Origin: an uncultured Ardenticatenia bacterium | GTDB lineage: Bacteria; Chloroflexota; Anaerolineae; Promineifilales; Promineifilaceae | NCBI GenBank assembly: GCA_937858165.1 | Contig: CALLZA010000787.1 | Coordinates: 1-6,459 of the forward strand | DNA: 6,459 nt | Direction: 5' to 3' | Shown: one piece after another, positions 5,971-6,459 of the stretch | Layout of the letters: each line of letters starts with the position of its first letter | Numbering within the stretch: position 1 is the stretch's first letter | Program-made: the position numbers and the translations under genes | Notes under the pieces: model-generated | Seen by the model: only the letters and a program-made list of their open reading frames with translations | Told to the model about the DNA's origin: nothing | The model's database searches: none

Positions 5971-6459
5971 ATGTACGATGTCCTGATTATCGGCGGCGGC
6001 CCGGCGGGGGTCACGGCCGCACTGCGGGCCCGCGAACTGGGGGCCACCGTCGCCCTGGTGGAGCGCGGCCGGCTGGGCGGCACGTGTACCAATGACGGCT
6101 GTGTGCCGACCCGCGTGCTGGCCCACGCCGCGCGGCTGATGCGCGAGACGACGCAGCACGAAGCGTATGGTCTGCTCGGCCCGCGGCCGCAACTCGACTT
6201 CGCCCGCCTCATGCAGCGCGCCCAGCAGGTGGTCTCCACCGTCCACGAAAAGAAGCAGATGCTCAAGCATCTGGAAAGCTCCGGCGTGACGGCCTACGTT
6301 GGTGTCGGCGAGGCCCGCTTTGTCGACGCCCACACCATCGAGCTGGGCGATGGCCAACGCCTGAGCGCCGAGCGCTTCATTCTGTGCGTCGGCGGCCACG
6401 CGCGGCGGCTGCCCTTCCCCGGCGCAGAGCTGACGCTGAACCACGGCGATCTGTGGAAC
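5971..6459 (+). CDS. FAD-dependent pyridine nucleotide-disulfide oxidoreductase (partial, runs off window)
   Basis: This is the first 163 residues of a flavoprotein of the dihydrolipoamide dehydrogenase / mercuric reductase superfamily, a cytoplasmic enzyme that moves electrons between NAD(P)H and a disulfide or other acceptor. The N-terminus MYDVLIIGGGPAG holds the FAD dinucleotide motif GxGxxG at 8-13. The redox-active pair is Cys39 and Cys44 in GGTCTNDGCVPTR. The usual form is GGTCxNxGCxPSK, so the Ser-Lys after Pro is Thr-Arg here and an Asp replaces the usual Val. The segment FILCVGGHARRLPFPGAE (136-153) corresponds to the second FAD-contact region. The ATG at 5971 has GAGAGG at 5958-5963, 7 bases upstream. 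The NAD(P)-binding and dimerisation domains lie beyond the window; a full protein would be about 450-480 residues. The substrate cannot be assigned, and calling it MerA or Lpd would be unsafe. Confidence 0.87.
   Translation, partial: MYDVLIIGGGPAGVTAALRARELGATVALVERGRLGGTCTNDGCVPTRVLAHAARLMRETTQHEAYGLLGPRPQLDFARLMQRAQQVVSTVHEKKQMLKHLESSGVTAYVGVGEARFVDAHTIELGDGQRLSAERFILCVGGHARRLPFPGAELTLNHGDLWN

Noticed and set aside
5805..6444. Minus-strand open frames over the oxidoreductase
   Set aside because: The plus strand carries FAD-binding and CxxxxC motifs at expected positions; the minus frames show nothing recognisable.

Overview
This window is the end of a metagenome-type assembly contig rather than intact genome throughout. 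It has two parts of very different quality. Bases 1 to about 965 are an artefactual, chimeric contig tip. Bases from about 966 (clean from about 1060) to 6459 look like real chromosomal DNA of a GC-rich bacterium. That bacterium is most likely a member of the Chloroflexota (Anaerolineae-like). This is inferred from the style of the BTAD/AAA/TPR regulator, the multi-spanning sensor whose LRYRLFDIEVIIRRTTAY segment is typical of Chloroflexota and Actinobacteria sensor proteins, and the base composition. No marker gene fixes the taxonomy.

Artefactual tip. Bases 190-255 are an Illumina Nextera library adapter: P7 sequence with one mismatch, the 8-base i7 index CTAGTACG (the adapter form of N702), and the Read 2 adapter ending in the Tn5 mosaic end. 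Left of it are a T10 run and about 178 bases of non-biological noise. Read on the minus strand this is the usual picture of a sequencer running through a short insert into the adapter and then off the template. The insert abutting the adapter (from 256) carries, on the minus strand, the N-terminal part of an ABC transporter substrate-binding protein. Upstream of it lies the last ~26 codons of what looks like an ABC ATPase. That small piece is fused in frame to a stretch resembling seryl-tRNA synthetase, and this is joined at about 904-965 to the Chloroflexota-like gene. The transporter pieces look proteobacterial, so at least two, probably three, unrelated fragments are stitched together.

Real part. 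A large AfsR/SARP-style regulator runs on the minus strand from a GTG at 3581 and loses its C-terminus at the chimeric junction. Divergent from it, on the plus strand, are a 155-residue four-helix membrane protein (3754-4221) and a 483-residue multi-spanning sensor-like protein without a kinase domain (4318-5769). After a 201-base gap with a good sigma-70-type promoter comes the start of a flavin disulfide oxidoreductase of the lipoamide dehydrogenase/mercuric reductase type (5971 to the window end).

How the genes work together is only partly readable. The regulator and the two membrane proteins share a divergent intergenic region, so the regulator could control the membrane genes or itself, but nothing shows this directly. 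The oxidoreductase has its own promoter and is probably a separate unit. I found no CRISPR array, tRNA, rRNA or natural mobile element. I found no convincing new biological system: the strongest unusual signal is the adapter/chimera artefact, which generates spurious protein sequence.
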